A DNA stretch of 64,000 nt, taken from assembly GCA_963970005.1 (NCBI GenBank), contig CAXAMN010015446.1, positions 964,537 through 1,028,536 of the forward strand, read 5' to 3'. Positions 9,501 through 21,600 of the stretch are shown piece after piece. Every line of letters begins with the position of its first letter. Within the stretch, counting starts at the first letter, position 1. The notes under the pieces were generated by a model, which ran no database searches, was not told the DNA's origin, and saw only the letters and a list, made by a program, of their open reading frames with translations. The stretch is from Durusdinium trenchii (Eukaryota; Sar; Dinophyceae; Suessiales; Symbiodiniaceae). A program made the translations under genes and the position numbers.

Positions 9501-12500
9501 GGCAAACATGGGGATATGGATATGATCTCCTGCCAGACTTTGCCAACCTTGGGGCGTTGTGTCAGGACATCGGGGAGGAAGATCGCCGATTGAGCAGACT
9601 AGAAGCAGAAATGCAGGTTGATACACCAGGATTTGGCGAGTACACCTTCGCATTGCTGGACAAGGGCAATGGCAAGGCGGGGCCTGTATGTGTCGAATCT
9701 GAAATGGCTGTTGGATGGTGAAGCATTTCTGCACCTTTGCACCTGCAGAAGACCCTGAGGCAGAGAAGCATGATGCATTTTATTGGCACTTTTTGTTGAA
9801 GTAGGGTCTAGCCCTAGGAATTAGCCCTGTACAGCCCTTCGTGGACGTACAAACGGGCTCTTAAAAAGAATGGGTCATGCAGGAACACTGAAAACTGGAC
9901 AAATTATGAAAAACTGTCGATCTCGATGGCCAACCCACTGTTTGGGAAGGTGCAGCTTTGCTGCCAGACTTGGCTTATTGATAGGACTGTTTGCTCACTG
10001 GCGTGTCGCCACGCCCGCATGTCTACAATTGTCTACACACATCGAACGTTGAGAGTTTGTGGTGTCAGGACAGGGTGGAATTTGAGCGTGGAACGTGAAG
10101 GTCCCCTCATTGATGCTGGAGATGGAGTGCTCCTGTGTGGGAACAATGCCCCGGCCTTAAGTGGTCTCTGCATTATAGATTGTCCAAGCGTGGGATGACT
10201 TGGCACGAGGTGAAATATCACAAAATCAGCTCCAATGGCAGATGTGGACCTGAATTTTCGTTACCTTCAGGTGCTTGGTCCAAATCTCACGCAAGTTACA
10301 CCATCCATCATCCGTTGTTTTTTGCAAGGCTCCTTCCATGACAATTCTTGTGTTTGGAGGCCAGAACGATTGGACCATCACCACAACGCACGAGGGCACC
10401 AACGTGACAGTGCGTGCGCGTCCATTGCCTGGCCAGCAGGCCAGTTGGGCGGTTTTTGCCGCAGAGCTCTTCACAGATACGACGCTCAGGATCACACAAC
10501 TCGCTGCTTGGAAATTGTGCCCCGGCACATCGTCCAGAATTTGACTGAGCACCCGGTGGAATTCAGGCAAACTTGGGATTTGCAAGCTTGCCTCAACTTT
10601 CAGACTTTAGGATACTTTATAGGGCTTTGAGATGAGATGTCCAGGTCAGGCGATTGCCGCGTTGGATGCTGAGTGTTGTCCTTTTCGGCAAGACTTGCCC
10701 GGAGCAGTGCGCCCACTGAGTGAATAACTCTTTCCTCAAGTTTCGACCCAGGTTGTGGTCCAGCCTATGGACATGGAATCGCCAAAGTTCACGTCCGAAA
10801 ACCTGCAGTTTCGCCCTTCCACAGCTTCGGCTTGGTCAGTTGATATTCCCGCAATTGAGGAGTCTGCAGGCCGGACATGGCCACATGGATTCCGAAGCGC
10901 CTACTATGAGGTTGCACCTGAGTGGCCTTCACAAGTGGGGATTTTGGAAAGCCATTGTTAGAAATAGGCACAGAGAGATTCAGAGTAGGGTGGGCTATTA
11001 GGTTGGAGGCCATTGCGACTAAGTTGTAAATAAGGGGCGGCTCCACTATTTGTGCTGGATCCACCTTCACTCTTGAATTGGGAAGTTTACAAGCGTCGAT
11101 CTATGTCGATCTTGTTTGGATGAGAGGAGCTGGCCTAAGTAGTACTGTAAGTACTTGTAGTGTGTCTACCTCTGGCGAGTGTTGGCAAGAGGTGACATTG
11201 GCATATTTCTAGACATCGATGCAGAGATAATTGTTCTCAAGTTGGTCCACACTTTCCTCCTTTTGCTGCATTGCAGCTGGGGCCGAAGACAAGTCCCCAC
11301 TGATCCTGATGCAAAAGGCAGACATGTGTAACCAAGAGGTAGCAAGGTGGGGGCTTTCACGTACTTGTACCTGGTCTTACACCTTTTGATGAAAGCGATT
11401 TGAACGAAGGGGACCGGGGTACTTGAGCGCAGCACAGGCACCGCATCTATTGCGGTGGGTCGATTCTGTTGGACGGTGGACATCCGTGCTGACCATGGCA
11501 CCATCTATGTGTCCATCAAACCTGGCAGAGACTTGGTGAAGTTAGCTGTAAAAGAATTGAACGCGTGGAGGTTGAAGTGAGACTGGGGAGTCTCACCAGC
11601 ATAGCTCAGTCATGAAGGCTTTGGAAGTCGAAGAGACAAAGGTCAGTGACTGCGCTTGAGGCAAGTATGCGCTCTGGAACAGGCTGCCGAAGGGTGAGTG
11701 TGAGATCCGTGTGCGATCATTGCAGTTCCGCGCCCTTGCCGGTGAAGTCGTCGACTTTGCCTGGGTTGACTCTCGCCAAAGAAGGAGCTTGCCAGCTTAG
11801 TGATGTCAATTTGCATCAATTTGCATTGCCAAGGACCCATTCTTCAAAGACAAGGATCTCGAAGCAGAACTTATTTTAGAAGAGGAGGACTTTACGATAA
11901 ATCCGCGCACCATGTACCAGAAGAAGTTACGTGGTCGATTGGAGCTGTTCAGCCGGGATCCCAGACCACCTGCTTTGCCGTGGTTTGTGCGACCACGGGT
12001 CCTTTAAAAGGACCTGTGGTAATCAGCGCCCGACACCAACTTGTGCCAGGTTCTTTCGAAAACTCAACGACGTTCTTGGAAGTGCGGGAGAAACAGAGCT
12101 ATGAGTCGTTTGAATGCAAGAGAGAGAGAGAGAAAGAAAGAAAGCAAGAAAGAAAGAAAGACAGAAAGAAATAGATAAGGAAAGAAAGATAGCAAGCAAG
12201 CAAGGAAGCAAGAAAGAAAGAAAGACACAGAGAGAGATAGAGAGAGAGAGAGAGCGAAGCAAAGCAAAGCAGCCAGCTGAGCAGCAAACAATGCCGTTCG
12301 ACATCGTTCGACACTGTTTGCAGTTCCTCCGTTTCGGACGAACTTGGATGATCATGGGTTCGCCATTGGATCAGCACCGGGCAAGGCAACCAATTGCGGC
12401 CATGACGCTGAACCTGGTCCTTCCACGGATTGGCGTGTCCTTGATGGGCCGTTCGCCACATCGGCGCCGTGACGGCGTTTCGATCACTGGATGTTGTATT

Positions 12501-15500
12501 AAACAATTATCATAATGCACATGCAAATGCACCAATAAGAAATACATTTATATATTTATATGTTATATATACACACAAACTGTATATTTATATTATATAT
12601 CACTTTGTATATATATACAGGGTGAGAGAAGATTCTTGAACCATGATAAGCCAACGCACTTTCCTAATTTTTGATTCGATTTTTAGATACCAAGGGTGCG
12701 CATCTCTGAGCTCCTCTACCTCGAGTTGGCCCTACTGTGGCTTGGGCTTGTTTCTGACGTGCACATTGGCGCAGCCGGACGTACACCAGAGTCCTTGAAA
12801 TTTCGTATCACTATCACTATGTTTTGGGGTGGTGGCGCCCCTGGCATGAATAGCTTCTCCATCCGCTTTTTGCACGCCCTTGTCCCACAGGCAAGTGGTG
12901 GCATCTACAAAGCCGAAGCAGGACATGCAAGTGCTCAACTTCGCCCTTGGTGACCTGTCGCTGCCTCAGTCCTGGTACACTTTCAAGCTCTGTGCCTTTC
13001 GGTACCGCGAAGGCAATTGGATTACCAAGTGCCAGAGAATCCGCTACAACATTGTGTAGTGATTGGCAATAGGGGTGTGTCATCCCACACCTTAGCCACT
13101 TGGACATGAAAGCCGGAGATACTCAGCTATCCACAGTCATGTTGCATTGGGGGCTGAATTGGGATTGTCATTTGGACAGCCAAGGCGCGATCCTTTCTTC
13201 AATTCCACCTTGAAAGGCATCAGATCTCATCATCAGAAATGCATTTGGCCTGCGTCTCTTTCAAGCTGGACGATATGGAGGCAGCTGGCTTGCCTCAAAT
13301 TCCCTGCCAGAAGCAGTAGTTAGTAGTTGATCATGCCAGCAAAGTGTCAGAGGAGAACCCCCTTGCTTGACAAATGTTTGAGACGTGTCGCGTATGGGAG
13401 GTCACAGTTGACGACACCTTGATCACCACAATGCTCAACGTTTTGGCCTCGCACTCAGCTTTATTCAGCTGCAAAGACCAGCTGGAAGAGCGCTCAATTG
13501 CAATCGTGCATCCATCGTTGTCTATCATTGTCATTCTATGTCAGGACATTCTCGTACCAGCACCGACCAAGACACAAGCCCTTTGGTCGCACAAAGCCTC
13601 TGGTTGTATGCAGAGAATTCCATGTTCCATGTCGATCTTTGAGCTGGCAAAGGCTGGGTTTCCACTTGATTCAGTGCAACAAGTGCGGAAGCAGGCAGGA
13701 TGAGTTGCCATGTATTCTAATGCCCTTTCGGACCCTTTTGATCAAACATTGACAGCTACATTGAGTTCAGGCCGGGGCCTCCATTGTTCCAACACTTGAC
13801 AAGATTCCGGCGGCGGACACTCAACCTGCAACATGCTTTGGCAGCGGTTTGCATTCAAGAGTCCAAGGGAAACTGCGCTGTAGTAGCATATATGTAGTGG
13901 TTGGCTATCCCATTGCATCGCTTCACGGGCTTCACCAGGAACCAATATTTCAGATTGATGAGCTGTGCCTTGGATTAAGCAACGTGCAACCAATGGTACG
14001 CTACACTCAAGGTTCACTAGCCTTGGCTTGCTGCTGGGCTTGCTGTGCCTAAAAAGATGCAGTGTAGAAAAGTTTCATTCAAGTGACGGCAGCTTTTTGG
14101 CAGAACTGTTTGCAGAAATTCAAGTGTGCAAATATGGAATCAAACAAACACCTTTGCATCATCAGTATCGCAGATTCTGAACAACTTTTGAATCGAACGA
14201 ATAGCCATTGCGCCCCCAAGCCAAACATCGGGTTTCACTGTCCCGAGTGAACTTCTCATGCCAAGTGCAGACGCATCGGATTCAAGGGCCAAAGTCGGCC
14301 GACTGAGACCTGATTCTTTCCACCTTTCTGGATCGAAGCCTCAAACAACTCCCTGGCTGTTTGCCAAGACAATGCTGCGTGCATGGTGTGACCTCAGGCA
14401 TCAGGATAATTGCCTAATCAGTTTCTCGCGTAGCAAAGCAGCGTCTTCCGGCCTGGATGGGATGCCAGCAATCGAATGTGGTGAGCCGGATTTGGGGGAT
14501 GATCCGGTGATGCAGCACATTTTGCTGCAGTAGATTGCATTAGTGATTCGTGCGGTCGTGTGAAAAAAGCGGGCGTGCAAAGCCAGTGATCTGGAACTCG
14601 AAAGTGTGTGAGTCGAGTTGAAACAGTATTAAAATACTTATATAAAACTTTTGCGACTTTCCAATAGCATGTTGCGAAAAACCGCCTGCTTTTCCAGGCA
14701 ATCAATGTGTGGCCAGTCTGACAGGTCGGAATGGTCTGTGCTGTGTAGTATGAAACCACACCCATGAAAAGATGCAGGAAGAGTTGACCATGGGGTGATC
14801 AGGATGATTAAGCGGCACTACATATCACTTCTCGATGGTTGTGGTGTTCGAAAAAAGAGACCAGTGTAAACTTTGTATGACTGGTGCGCTGTTGTGATGA
14901 GCAGGATGGTTGGAACGGCCGGGACGAACTACTTGGAAACATGAAGGCGTTGTTGGGTTGGTTTGAGGTCGGTTTGCATCTGACAGTCTGCAGAAGATAA
15001 ATTCCGACTCGGGCTCGGGCGAATCCGTTCAAGCTATCAAGAATCCCATATCATGATTCCGATTCGAGCCAGCTCCAGAATCCGATTCGCTCTCTCGACA
15101 GTCCAAACAGCTGACACTGATTCGAACTACACCCATCACACCTCCAACATCCTCCAACTAATAATGCATCCACATGCAGCTGGTTGCACTTGAGCCAGGG
15201 AACACTTGCCCCCCAAAACTGTGCGGGAAGGCTTTGCACTTCTGTCGGATGGTGTGCTCAATGCTACCACTATCTACTGTACCACTTTTCTCGAAGTCAA
15301 ACCAGAAGAACTGATGCCGACGGCCTGTGCAACTAAGGATGATGTCCTCCATCAGCGTGAAAATCTGGAGTCGGATCCGTCTGAAAAGGGTGAAGTCATT
15401 CCTCCCAAGCTGGGCTTGCGGACTTGTAGGCCCGGGATTGGTTTGGTTTGGTTTCTATTTGTTTGTTACTGTAATGTTCTCCGTGGGAGAAGAAGCCTTT

Positions 15501-17294
15501 GATTCCTTTATATGCCCTGTCCAGGAGCATTGTCCCTGTCGAACTCTATGTCAATGGATGGAGCCGAAATATCTTTGCAACTTGGCGGCTCTAGTTCCTG
15601 AAGTGGGGATCTGAAATCTTCTTGCTGCTTGTGATGTGCGACCTGCGATCACACACGTCAAACCCTGAAATGCTGCATGTGGCTAAAACAAGATCAGATA
15701 TATATCATATTTTAGCTATATATTTTGTCTCCATACTAATTCCGCATTGCTGACGCAATGGTCATGAACAAGTCGATGGAAACGATGGAACCTCCTCAGA
15801 TCAGCGAAGAGCTTGAAGAACATGCTCGGCAAAGCTGCTGACCTGGCTTCTGGCTTCGTGCGGGAGTGGATGGGCAACATGCTGAAATCTGTAGCTTCAT
15901 GCTTAGGCAAGAATGGCAAGACGGATGTTCAGCCATATCCAACACCACAAAGACATGTACCAACCGCCGCAAGGCCATTCGTCCTTGCTAGCTATCCCAA
16001 AAGCTCCAATGGAATTGCTGGAATCTGCAGGGGGCTATGCAGCGCAATTCGTTCCTGGATTCTCGGTGAGAAGAGAGCGGGTTGAGTGCAAAGTGGGACA
16101 TACAGTTGCAATGTCAATGTGAAGATTTCAATGGGAGCTTTGCACTGTGACCTGGTGCTTGCTAGATGCCGACTTGGACCACATGGTGGATCCAGACTAT
16201 GCTCATCACCACAAGCTGCAGCGGCAGCAACCTATCCGAGGCACCTTGGTCTCAAGGACGAAAGAATGCACTGTGCGGTCAGTTGGAGAAAGACAAGACT
16301 GAAAGGCATTTGGAACTGGAGCAATTGGCCGAAGACCTGAGGCGCCTCTCAAGGAATGCACAGTGCTGTGAGCAGCTTCGGTCAAGGGCTCAGCGGAATG
16401 ATGGATATCTTCCGGTGCCCTGGCTGCCCTGCTGTCCCGAATGCGTGAGAACCATTGACACATTTCAGACACTGTCTTGCACGATTGGAAAGGAGAAAAG
16501 ACATACAAAAGAACGACCTTTAATGGTCTAGCATGAAAAGCCAAAAAGGAGACATAAACAGATTAATCACTAAAATAACATGTTGAGTTTTGTCAGGAGA
16601 CCCGTGGAAGGCGCCAAGCAGGATGGTGTGAAGGGCTTTGTGAAGGGGGTTGGCACTGGCCTCGTCAGTGGTGTCGTCAAAGGTGTGACAGGAATCAAAG
16701 ACGCCTGGTTGCAAGCTTGAGAATTTTGTACTTTTCGTGGTGTTTTCTTTTTGCGCAACATTATTCATCCTTCTCGAATCTTCACACAACTGGACTTGGA
16801 CAAGGATGCTGCGATGGACTTTGGGCGCGGCCTTGTGGCAGAGGTGAGGCAACACACTGTAGTCTAGTGTAGTCTGAGGATTGTCTTGAGTCTCGAGCAC
16901 TCTGGGACTGAGCAAAATTCATCGGTTGAGCGAATCTTATTCTCCGCGGTGGCCTGAGGCTCACAGAACCTTCAACCCGACGCAAGTGGTCAAAAAGCGA
17001 GTGAGGCATCCCCGAGCAACGTTTGGACCCATCGGTGCCATCATCGACTACTCAGAAGCAAGGCTGAAATGGAGATCCGATGGCAGGAGGTCCCCTTCAA
17101 CAGAGTTGCATGAGAGAGAGAGAGAGATGGAGAGAAAGAGAGACAGACACACAAGCCATTTATATACCGTTCCATCTTCCGTCCAGTCCAAGCCTGGAAA
17201 GTGCAGCACTACAGCATTGCATCACGAAGATTTATATGCTGTACATTGCTGTACCGTGTTCCATCCTACAGACTCTGGATTAACAAATAAGTAG
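6356..17294 (+). CDS. VPS13-like bridge lipid-transfer protein gene (multi-exon)
   Basis: VPS13 proteins are very long rod-like proteins that move lipids between membranes at organelle contact sites. The C-terminal exons are diagnostic: 16588-16707 encodes RPVEGAKQDGVKGFVKGVG plus GLVSGVVKGVTGIKDAW, the glycine-rich repeat near the VPS13 C-terminus, and 16987 onward encodes VVKKRVRHPRATFGPIGAII, matching the R-x-PR-x-F-x-x-x-G-x-I-x-x-Y end of the family. Upstream, 6356-6567 (FEPLLETFELG; PLLLNVNPVILRRL) fits the 'EPLIE' and 'LNLN' region before the VAB (SHR-binding) domain. Exon-like stretches at about 6661-6905, 7680-7775, 9347-9461, 10330-10503, 10745-10963, 11433-11575, 11834-11998, 12932-13053 and 15813-15930 lie between. 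Exon limits and the 5' end are uncertain; the gene probably begins before this window. Confidence 0.75.
6661..6905 (+). CDS. VPS13-like exon(s)
   Basis: After an AG at 6659-6660 the frame reads PKPVPVRYALLNLSGVPVG, resembling the 'pyrywixNxTgxpl' opening of VPS13 VAB repeats. It stays open to a stop at 6909-6911, where a CTAGTAG-type repeat begins, so the true donor lies somewhere before that. Confidence 0.5.
6906..7045 (+). repeat. Dispersed CTAGTAG-type repeat, copy 1
   Basis: A cluster of ~18-20 bp units, each containing CTACTAGG or CTAGTAG, such as CTACTAGGGGCTCCTGGC and GCTACTAGGAGC. The same family occurs at 38581-38676, 43916-43985 and, inverted, at 56757-56872. Confidence 0.85.
7046..9346. 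other. Mostly intron-like sequence of the VPS13-like gene
   Basis: Apart from the exon at 7680-7775, no frame here shows a recognisable domain. The stretch 7061-7166 (MDVPPTGQTWRCLDNLDF on +) may be another exon. 7820-7870 is AT-rich. 8305-8352 is a GAC/GAT/GAG trinucleotide run that would encode poly-Asp/Glu. Confidence 0.4.
7680..7775 (+). CDS. VPS13-like VAB-type exon
   Basis: One frame reads VTCGVPRKVLIFNETSIPLA followed by LRFDG. The phrase I-x-N-x-T-x-I-P-L is typical of VAB repeats in VPS13. Exon ends are not determined. Confidence 0.45.
9347..9461 (+). CDS. VPS13-like VAB-type exon
   Basis: After an AG acceptor at 9345-9346 the frame reads TVRIYDIGFPQTVRIRARV and then GGEWSEWGTLEL. 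The pattern of a beta strand followed by W-S-x-W-G suits the beta-sandwich repeats of the VAB region; a fibronectin-III-like strand would look similar. The frame meets a stop at 9467-9469. Confidence 0.5.
10330..11575 (+). CDS. VPS13-like gene, three unassigned exons
   Basis: Three stretches look coding. At 10330-10503 the frame contains GGQNDWTITTTHEGTNVTVR. At 10745-10963 it contains PSTASAWSVDIPAIEESAG. At 11433-11575 it reads VGRFCWTVDIRADHGTIYVS and then KPGRDLVKLAVKELNAW. Each is rich in beta-strand residues, as expected of VPS13 between VAB and C-terminus. None alone identifies the family; they are placed here by strand and order. Confidence 0.4.
11834..11998 (+). CDS. Exon of unknown domain within the VPS13-like gene
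   Basis: The exon lies between an AAG acceptor ending at 11833 and a GT donor at 11999. It encodes DPFFKDKDLEAELILEEEDF followed by MYQKKLRGRLELFSRDPRP. Charge pattern and clean frame suggest a real exon. I do not recognise the domain. It could belong to the VPS13-like gene or to a neighbour. Confidence 0.5.
12118..12256 (+). repeat. Purine microsatellite block (GA/GAAA)
   Basis: About 140 bases made almost only of A and G: GAGAGAGA, then GAAAGAAAG units, then GAGAGATAGAGAG. It creates long spurious K/R/E and S/F/L frames on both strands. It lies in an intron of the VPS13-like gene. Confidence 0.9.
12932..13053 (+). CDS. Exon within the VPS13-like gene
   Basis: Bounded by AG (ending at 12931) and GT (13054). 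The frame contains SWYTFKLCAFRYREGNWITK, a beta-strand-rich pattern with a central G-N-W, similar in style to the exon at 9347-9461. Confidence 0.45.
13054..15812. other. Region without a recognised gene feature
   Basis: Frames at 13374-13703, 13849-14052, 14258-14533 and 15206-15330 (REGFALLSDGVLNATTIYCT) could be exons of the VPS13-like gene, because that gene continues on both sides. None shows a domain I recognise. Confidence 0.35.
15813..16587 (+). other. Probable VPS13-like exons before the C-terminal exon
   Basis: The frame 15813-15930 contains KNMLGKAADLASGFVREWMG, which could correspond to the amphipathic region before the VPS13 C-terminal repeat. 16130-16400 has short open frames, including one with ELEQLAEDLRRLSRNAQC. 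Assignments are weak. Confidence 0.35.
16588..16707 (+). CDS. VPS13 C-terminal glycine-rich exon
   Basis: The exon follows TTGAG (AG at 16586-16587) and ends before GT at 16708. It encodes RPVEGAKQDGVKGFVKGVG and GLVSGVVKGVTGIKDAW. The spacing G-A-x4-G-x2-G-F-x-K-G-V-G-x-G-L-x3-V matches the conserved VPS13 C-terminal segment nearly residue for residue, so this is the best anchor for the gene. Confidence 0.85.
16987..17294 (+). CDS. VPS13 terminal exon
   Basis: After CGCAAG the frame reads VVKKRVRHPRATFGPIGAII and DYSEAR, matching the end of VPS13 proteins. The frame then runs through a GA-rich microsatellite (17109-17154) to a stop at 17292-17294. The coding end may therefore be earlier or may include low-complexity residues. 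Confidence 0.7.
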
Positions 17295-18406
17295 GCGCGT
17301 ATATACTTTAATGTGGTAGCTGAGCTGCGCTTCGGCTCCAGCTACGAATCACTGCACACCAACTACTACCAGCAAGCAGTACTGCAAGGACGACATCAGG
17401 AGAAAGAAGAGCAGTGGCTAGCACCACGTGGCTGAGCAAAGACATCGTTCCAAGCCAGCGCCAACGCCACATATATACAGTACATACAATGGGGAGTGCA
17501 GAGCGGAGTCGCGTGGAGTCAAGGCTTCAGGGGCTATGCGTGCCGACAACATAAAGACATATAAAGAGTATGTAAAGCTGCTCGAAGCGGCAGAAGCCCC
17601 TACAGATGAAGATACAAGATATACAAGTGCCAAAAGAAGACTTGCACGACACCTACTTTACTGAGCATCTAAGCAGGCTTCGAATAAGAAGAGAAACCCC
17701 TTTTGAGGAAAGACAGGCTACAATTACTATGAGAAGGTGTTCTCTTTGTAGGGGCAACTGAGTAAAACCAGAGGCCGAAACCGACAGGACAGACAGCACT
17801 TTTCGTTTGAATCTATTCAGGTCAGCTTCTTTTTGGTGACATGGCTGTCATTCCTGCCGTCAAAAGCGCGTTTTCACTACCATAAGGAGCTAGATGCCCA
17901 TGTCATTGCTTACATCCACAGCAAAGTCGACCCCAGACGCTTGGGCACTTCAGAGGCCAGCTTGAGTAAACACACCATTGTAGTGCGCTGGCCTGGGCAG
18001 TGCTTACGGCCCTTGGAGAGATCTGACCCTTGTGAGAAATGTATACTGTATACCCAACTAAACAAGAGCTAAGTGACGTTAGCAAGATTCACAGTCTGAG
18101 GATGTGCAGTTGAAGCTGTCGTGCCACTCTTCAAGCAACTTGGTGTAGCTCTACTTCCGACATGTGGTCAAGCCAATAGATGGCTTGAGCAGATGCCAGC
18201 AGTCCAACATGTCACGAAAGGTAGCCTGGTAAGGACTACCTTGAGTTTGCTTTTTGCTTTGCGAAGCAAAGGGACTGGCTTGAGAGCTTGCTCGGGACTA
18301 AAGATTGGTAGATCAATGTCCAACACCCCCACCCCCTCCTCCCATGTGATGAATCATTGATAAATCAATTGATTCGACCCCTCCCCGCCCCCCCCTCCCC
18401 CCCCCC
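17295..18406. other. 3' flank of VPS13-like gene, ending in a C-rich tract
   Basis: No convincing gene; a 78-codon frame at 17428-17664 shows no recognised domain. The last ~36 bases (18371-18406) are a C-dominated pyrimidine tract into which the LTR retrotransposon inserted; its continuation is at 33876-33908. Confidence 0.5.
18402..18406. other. Target-site duplication, left copy
   Basis: CCCCC directly before the 5' LTR, matched by CCCCC at 33876-33880. The host site is itself a C tract, so the exact duplication length cannot be fixed. Confidence 0.6.
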
Positions 18407-18567
18407 TGAAAAGTAGAGCCTACCTGTACAGGGTTCCACTCCAACAGCTGATATAGTGTGTCCATGCTTGACTGCTTCAAGGCTCAAAGAGCAAGAGGAT
18501 AAGACTCTGCGCATAAAAGACACTAGCGGTCTGCACCTCTACCGTGTACGCCCTAGTCACTCTTTCA
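18407..18567 (+). repeat. 5' LTR (161 bp)
   Basis: Begins TGAAAAGTAGAGCC and ends CACTCTTTCA, giving the canonical TG...CA limits. It differs from the 3' LTR only at 18513 (A) versus 33821 (G). Being so short, it must hold a very compact promoter; no TATA box is visible. Confidence 0.97.
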
Positions 18568-18568
18568 G

Positions 18569-18584
18569 TGGTAGCGGAGCAGTG
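18569..18584 (+). promoter_or_regulatory. Putative tRNA primer-binding site
   Basis: One base after the LTR the sequence reads TGGTAGCGGAGCAGTG. Copia elements are commonly primed by initiator-methionine tRNA, whose complementary site begins TGGTA(T/G)C-x-GAGC. The position and match fit, but the dinoflagellate tRNA itself cannot be checked here. Confidence 0.7.
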
Positions 18585-18645
18585 ATCCTGGAAGACCCAG
18601 GTGAGCTCCTTTCCTAGGCATAGAATTGCTTGTGGGCAAACGGCC

Positions 18646-21600
18646 ATGGATTGGATTGACGACTGGGAAGAGCCTGATGCGGATGTGGCTTATGAGCCAG
18701 CAGCCTACGTGAATAGGCATATGAGAAGAGAACCAGCAGCAATAGCAATGACAACACAGGTCACTACAAAGGTGCCCCCATCTTATGATGGAAAGACTTC
18801 ATGGTTTTCCTATGAGGATGCCATAGACGATTGGTGTGATATCACCGAGCTGGAAGATGAGAAAAGAGGACCAGCATTGAGAAACAGATTAGAAGGAGAA
18901 GCAGCTGTATACAAGCGTGTTTTAGACAGAGATGCATTGAAGGCGAATGATCCACCAGGAGCCGGCGTAGAATATTTCAAACGAGTACTACGGCCGTATT
19001 TCGTGAAGGGATCAACCAATGTATTCCTGTATAGGTTCATGCAATTCGTGCGCTTCAATCGAGGATCAGCTGACATGATGAAATGGATGACAAGATTCCA
19101 GATTTTACTCCAAAGGCTTATGAGCAGTTGGATGGACATGTTAGAACCAGTCACTCAAGCACATCCACAAGTCCTAGCTCAGATGCAGGCAGATGCAGCA
19201 TTGACTGGAACAGCACCAACGGCAGAAAGGATTCAGGAAATCATGCAGACCATCAATGGCAACATGAGGACCTTTCATCAGAACGAATTTCCTCTAGGAG
19301 AAAATCTTATTGCTTTACTCATGCTGTCACTTGCAGATTTGTCTCAGGACCAGCGAAACACTTTGACTTCATTGATGACTCATCGTGGCAGGGTCCTGCA
19401 GCAATACACCACAACAGAGTTGAGGACAGTGTTCATCGAGATGTTCTGCACGACAAAGACTTCAGTGGACAATCCTTTGATGCAGCCAACAGGTGCTGGA
19501 GGTAGAAGATCATTTCTCGTACTAGACGAAGGAGAACTCGATGGTACATTTGGCTATTGGGCCGAAGATGAAGAAGATGGAACTGAAGGATTTTTAGATG
19601 CCCTGGACGATGTCTTTTGGGTATATGATGATCAAAACTTCTCGTGGTTCCAAAGAAGATTCCAAGGAAGAAGAGCCAGAAAAGGCAAGGGAAAAGGAAG
19701 AAGAAAAGGAAAAGGTAAAGGAAGATCAGGCCGCAGATTCTTCAGACCTCGTGGAAAAGGAAAAGGAAAGAGACGAGGTAAAGGCCATTTTGCTGATGAG
19801 CAACAGACAACATATCCAGAAGAGTACTTTGAAGAGAATCCTTATGAGGACACTTGGGAGTCAAACCAAGTAGCATATGATGCCATTCTTGCCGAGGATA
19901 TGAATGACTATCTTCAAGGAGAATATGATGATGCCAATGACTTTTGGCAACAGCTTGAAGAAGCATGGTTTTCCCACAAAGGAAAAGGAAAAGGCAAGAG
20001 AAAAGGCAAGAAAGGACAAGGAAAAGATAAAGGAGATGGCAAACAAGATGCAAACTATGCAAATCCACAACAGCCACGTTCTTTACCTGCACCTTCAAGA
20101 TCTTCACAAGCATCAGGAGGTCAACAAGGTTTCTTTGCACATTGTGTGACAGCAGCAGCTGAAGTCCATGACAGTGAGGTGGACTTGCTGTCAGGCATGA
20201 TGACCTCATGTCAAGATGAAGCTGACTGCGCGGTCAACAATGGTGAGACGATCTTCAATGGCATGAGTGCCCCTGTGAGGTACTCTTTGTCAAAGGAGAT
20301 GCTCACAAAGGCTCCTGATGGCTTTGCGCTTATGAGCGCTGAGGAAGAAGTGAAGGAGATGCAGGCCATTTCATTTTTGACTGAGAATCGCTTCCCGCCG
20401 ACTATTGCAATCCTGGACATTGGATGCACTAGAGCTATGGGATCAAGGCGAGCAGTCGACCATTTTTGCAACTATGTCGACAATCACCCAGATTGTGGAT
20501 TATGGTACTCTTTTGAGTCTACCAAGAGCAAGTTTTACTTTGCCAATTCCCAGAAGGCTACTTGCTCGCAGAAACTGGTGATTTACATGTATGATCGTGC
20601 ATGGACGATCCACCATACAGAGTTCGACATAGTGGAAGAAGGAGAAGTCCCTTTGCTTATGAGCTTGCCACAGATGAGGAACTTAGGCTTTGAACTCAGG
20701 CTGACACCTCAACATGCTTATCTGACATCGGTGCCTCTTGGTATCAAATATTTGGAGTTGAAGGTTGCAGCCAGTACTCATCTTGTCTTGGACTTCCAAG
20801 ATATTGCATGGTATCTGTCTGACGTGAATTTGCAGACTCGGCGCGAGAAGAGTTTTTACTCTCACTTCACTCACTATGAATATGGTCATATTTCTGTTGA
20901 CCTCAATAGTGATGAAGATGTAGCTGAACATGCATATCCTGTGGTTGACTACTGGGAAGTAGATGTTCACAAGAGAGAACTGATACGTCACCACAAGGAT
21001 TATAGAAAGATTCTTTTTCCAGCAACTAAGTCCTGTCCTGTAGACACTGACTTACTGGAAGACTTGCGACTGACAATCATCAAGAAGAAGAAAGGAGGAG
21101 AAGAGATCAAGAAGCAAGATGATTGGCGCAAGGCAAAATGGAAGGACCTACAAATTGGCTATGAATGGCGTGGTAGAACAATTTTTAAGTTCAAGCCAGA
21201 TGCCAAAATTCCAGATCTAAAGATCAGGAAGGCTGGCATTGAGCACCGTGGCATTGGTGATCCCGATGCAGTGGTGCGCTCCTCCTCAGAGAAGGTTCCC
21301 ATTGCAAAGGACAGGGAACCAGGCTTCTCGTCAGAGAAGGAAGGTGCACCAGCCAGTGCCGCGGAAAAGCCCGTGCCGCCAAAGTTTCGGTATACTTCCA
21401 AGGGTTTTGATCCATTTTGGAAAGGACACAAGTCAAAACCATCTGAGCCTCAGAATGATTTAAAGGGTGATGATCTTGAGGAGTATGCTCCCTCAGAACC
21501 ACCTGAGAGGCCAGAAGGTGAACTTGTAGAAATTCCTAAAGCATCAAAAGGACCATCAAGTGATAAACATGAACCACTTGAACCAGGTGATGGCGCTCTT

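Noticed and set aside
12023-12515. Long K/R/E-rich (+) and S/F/L-rich (-) frames
   Set aside because: They are translations of a purine microsatellite and change identity in every phase.
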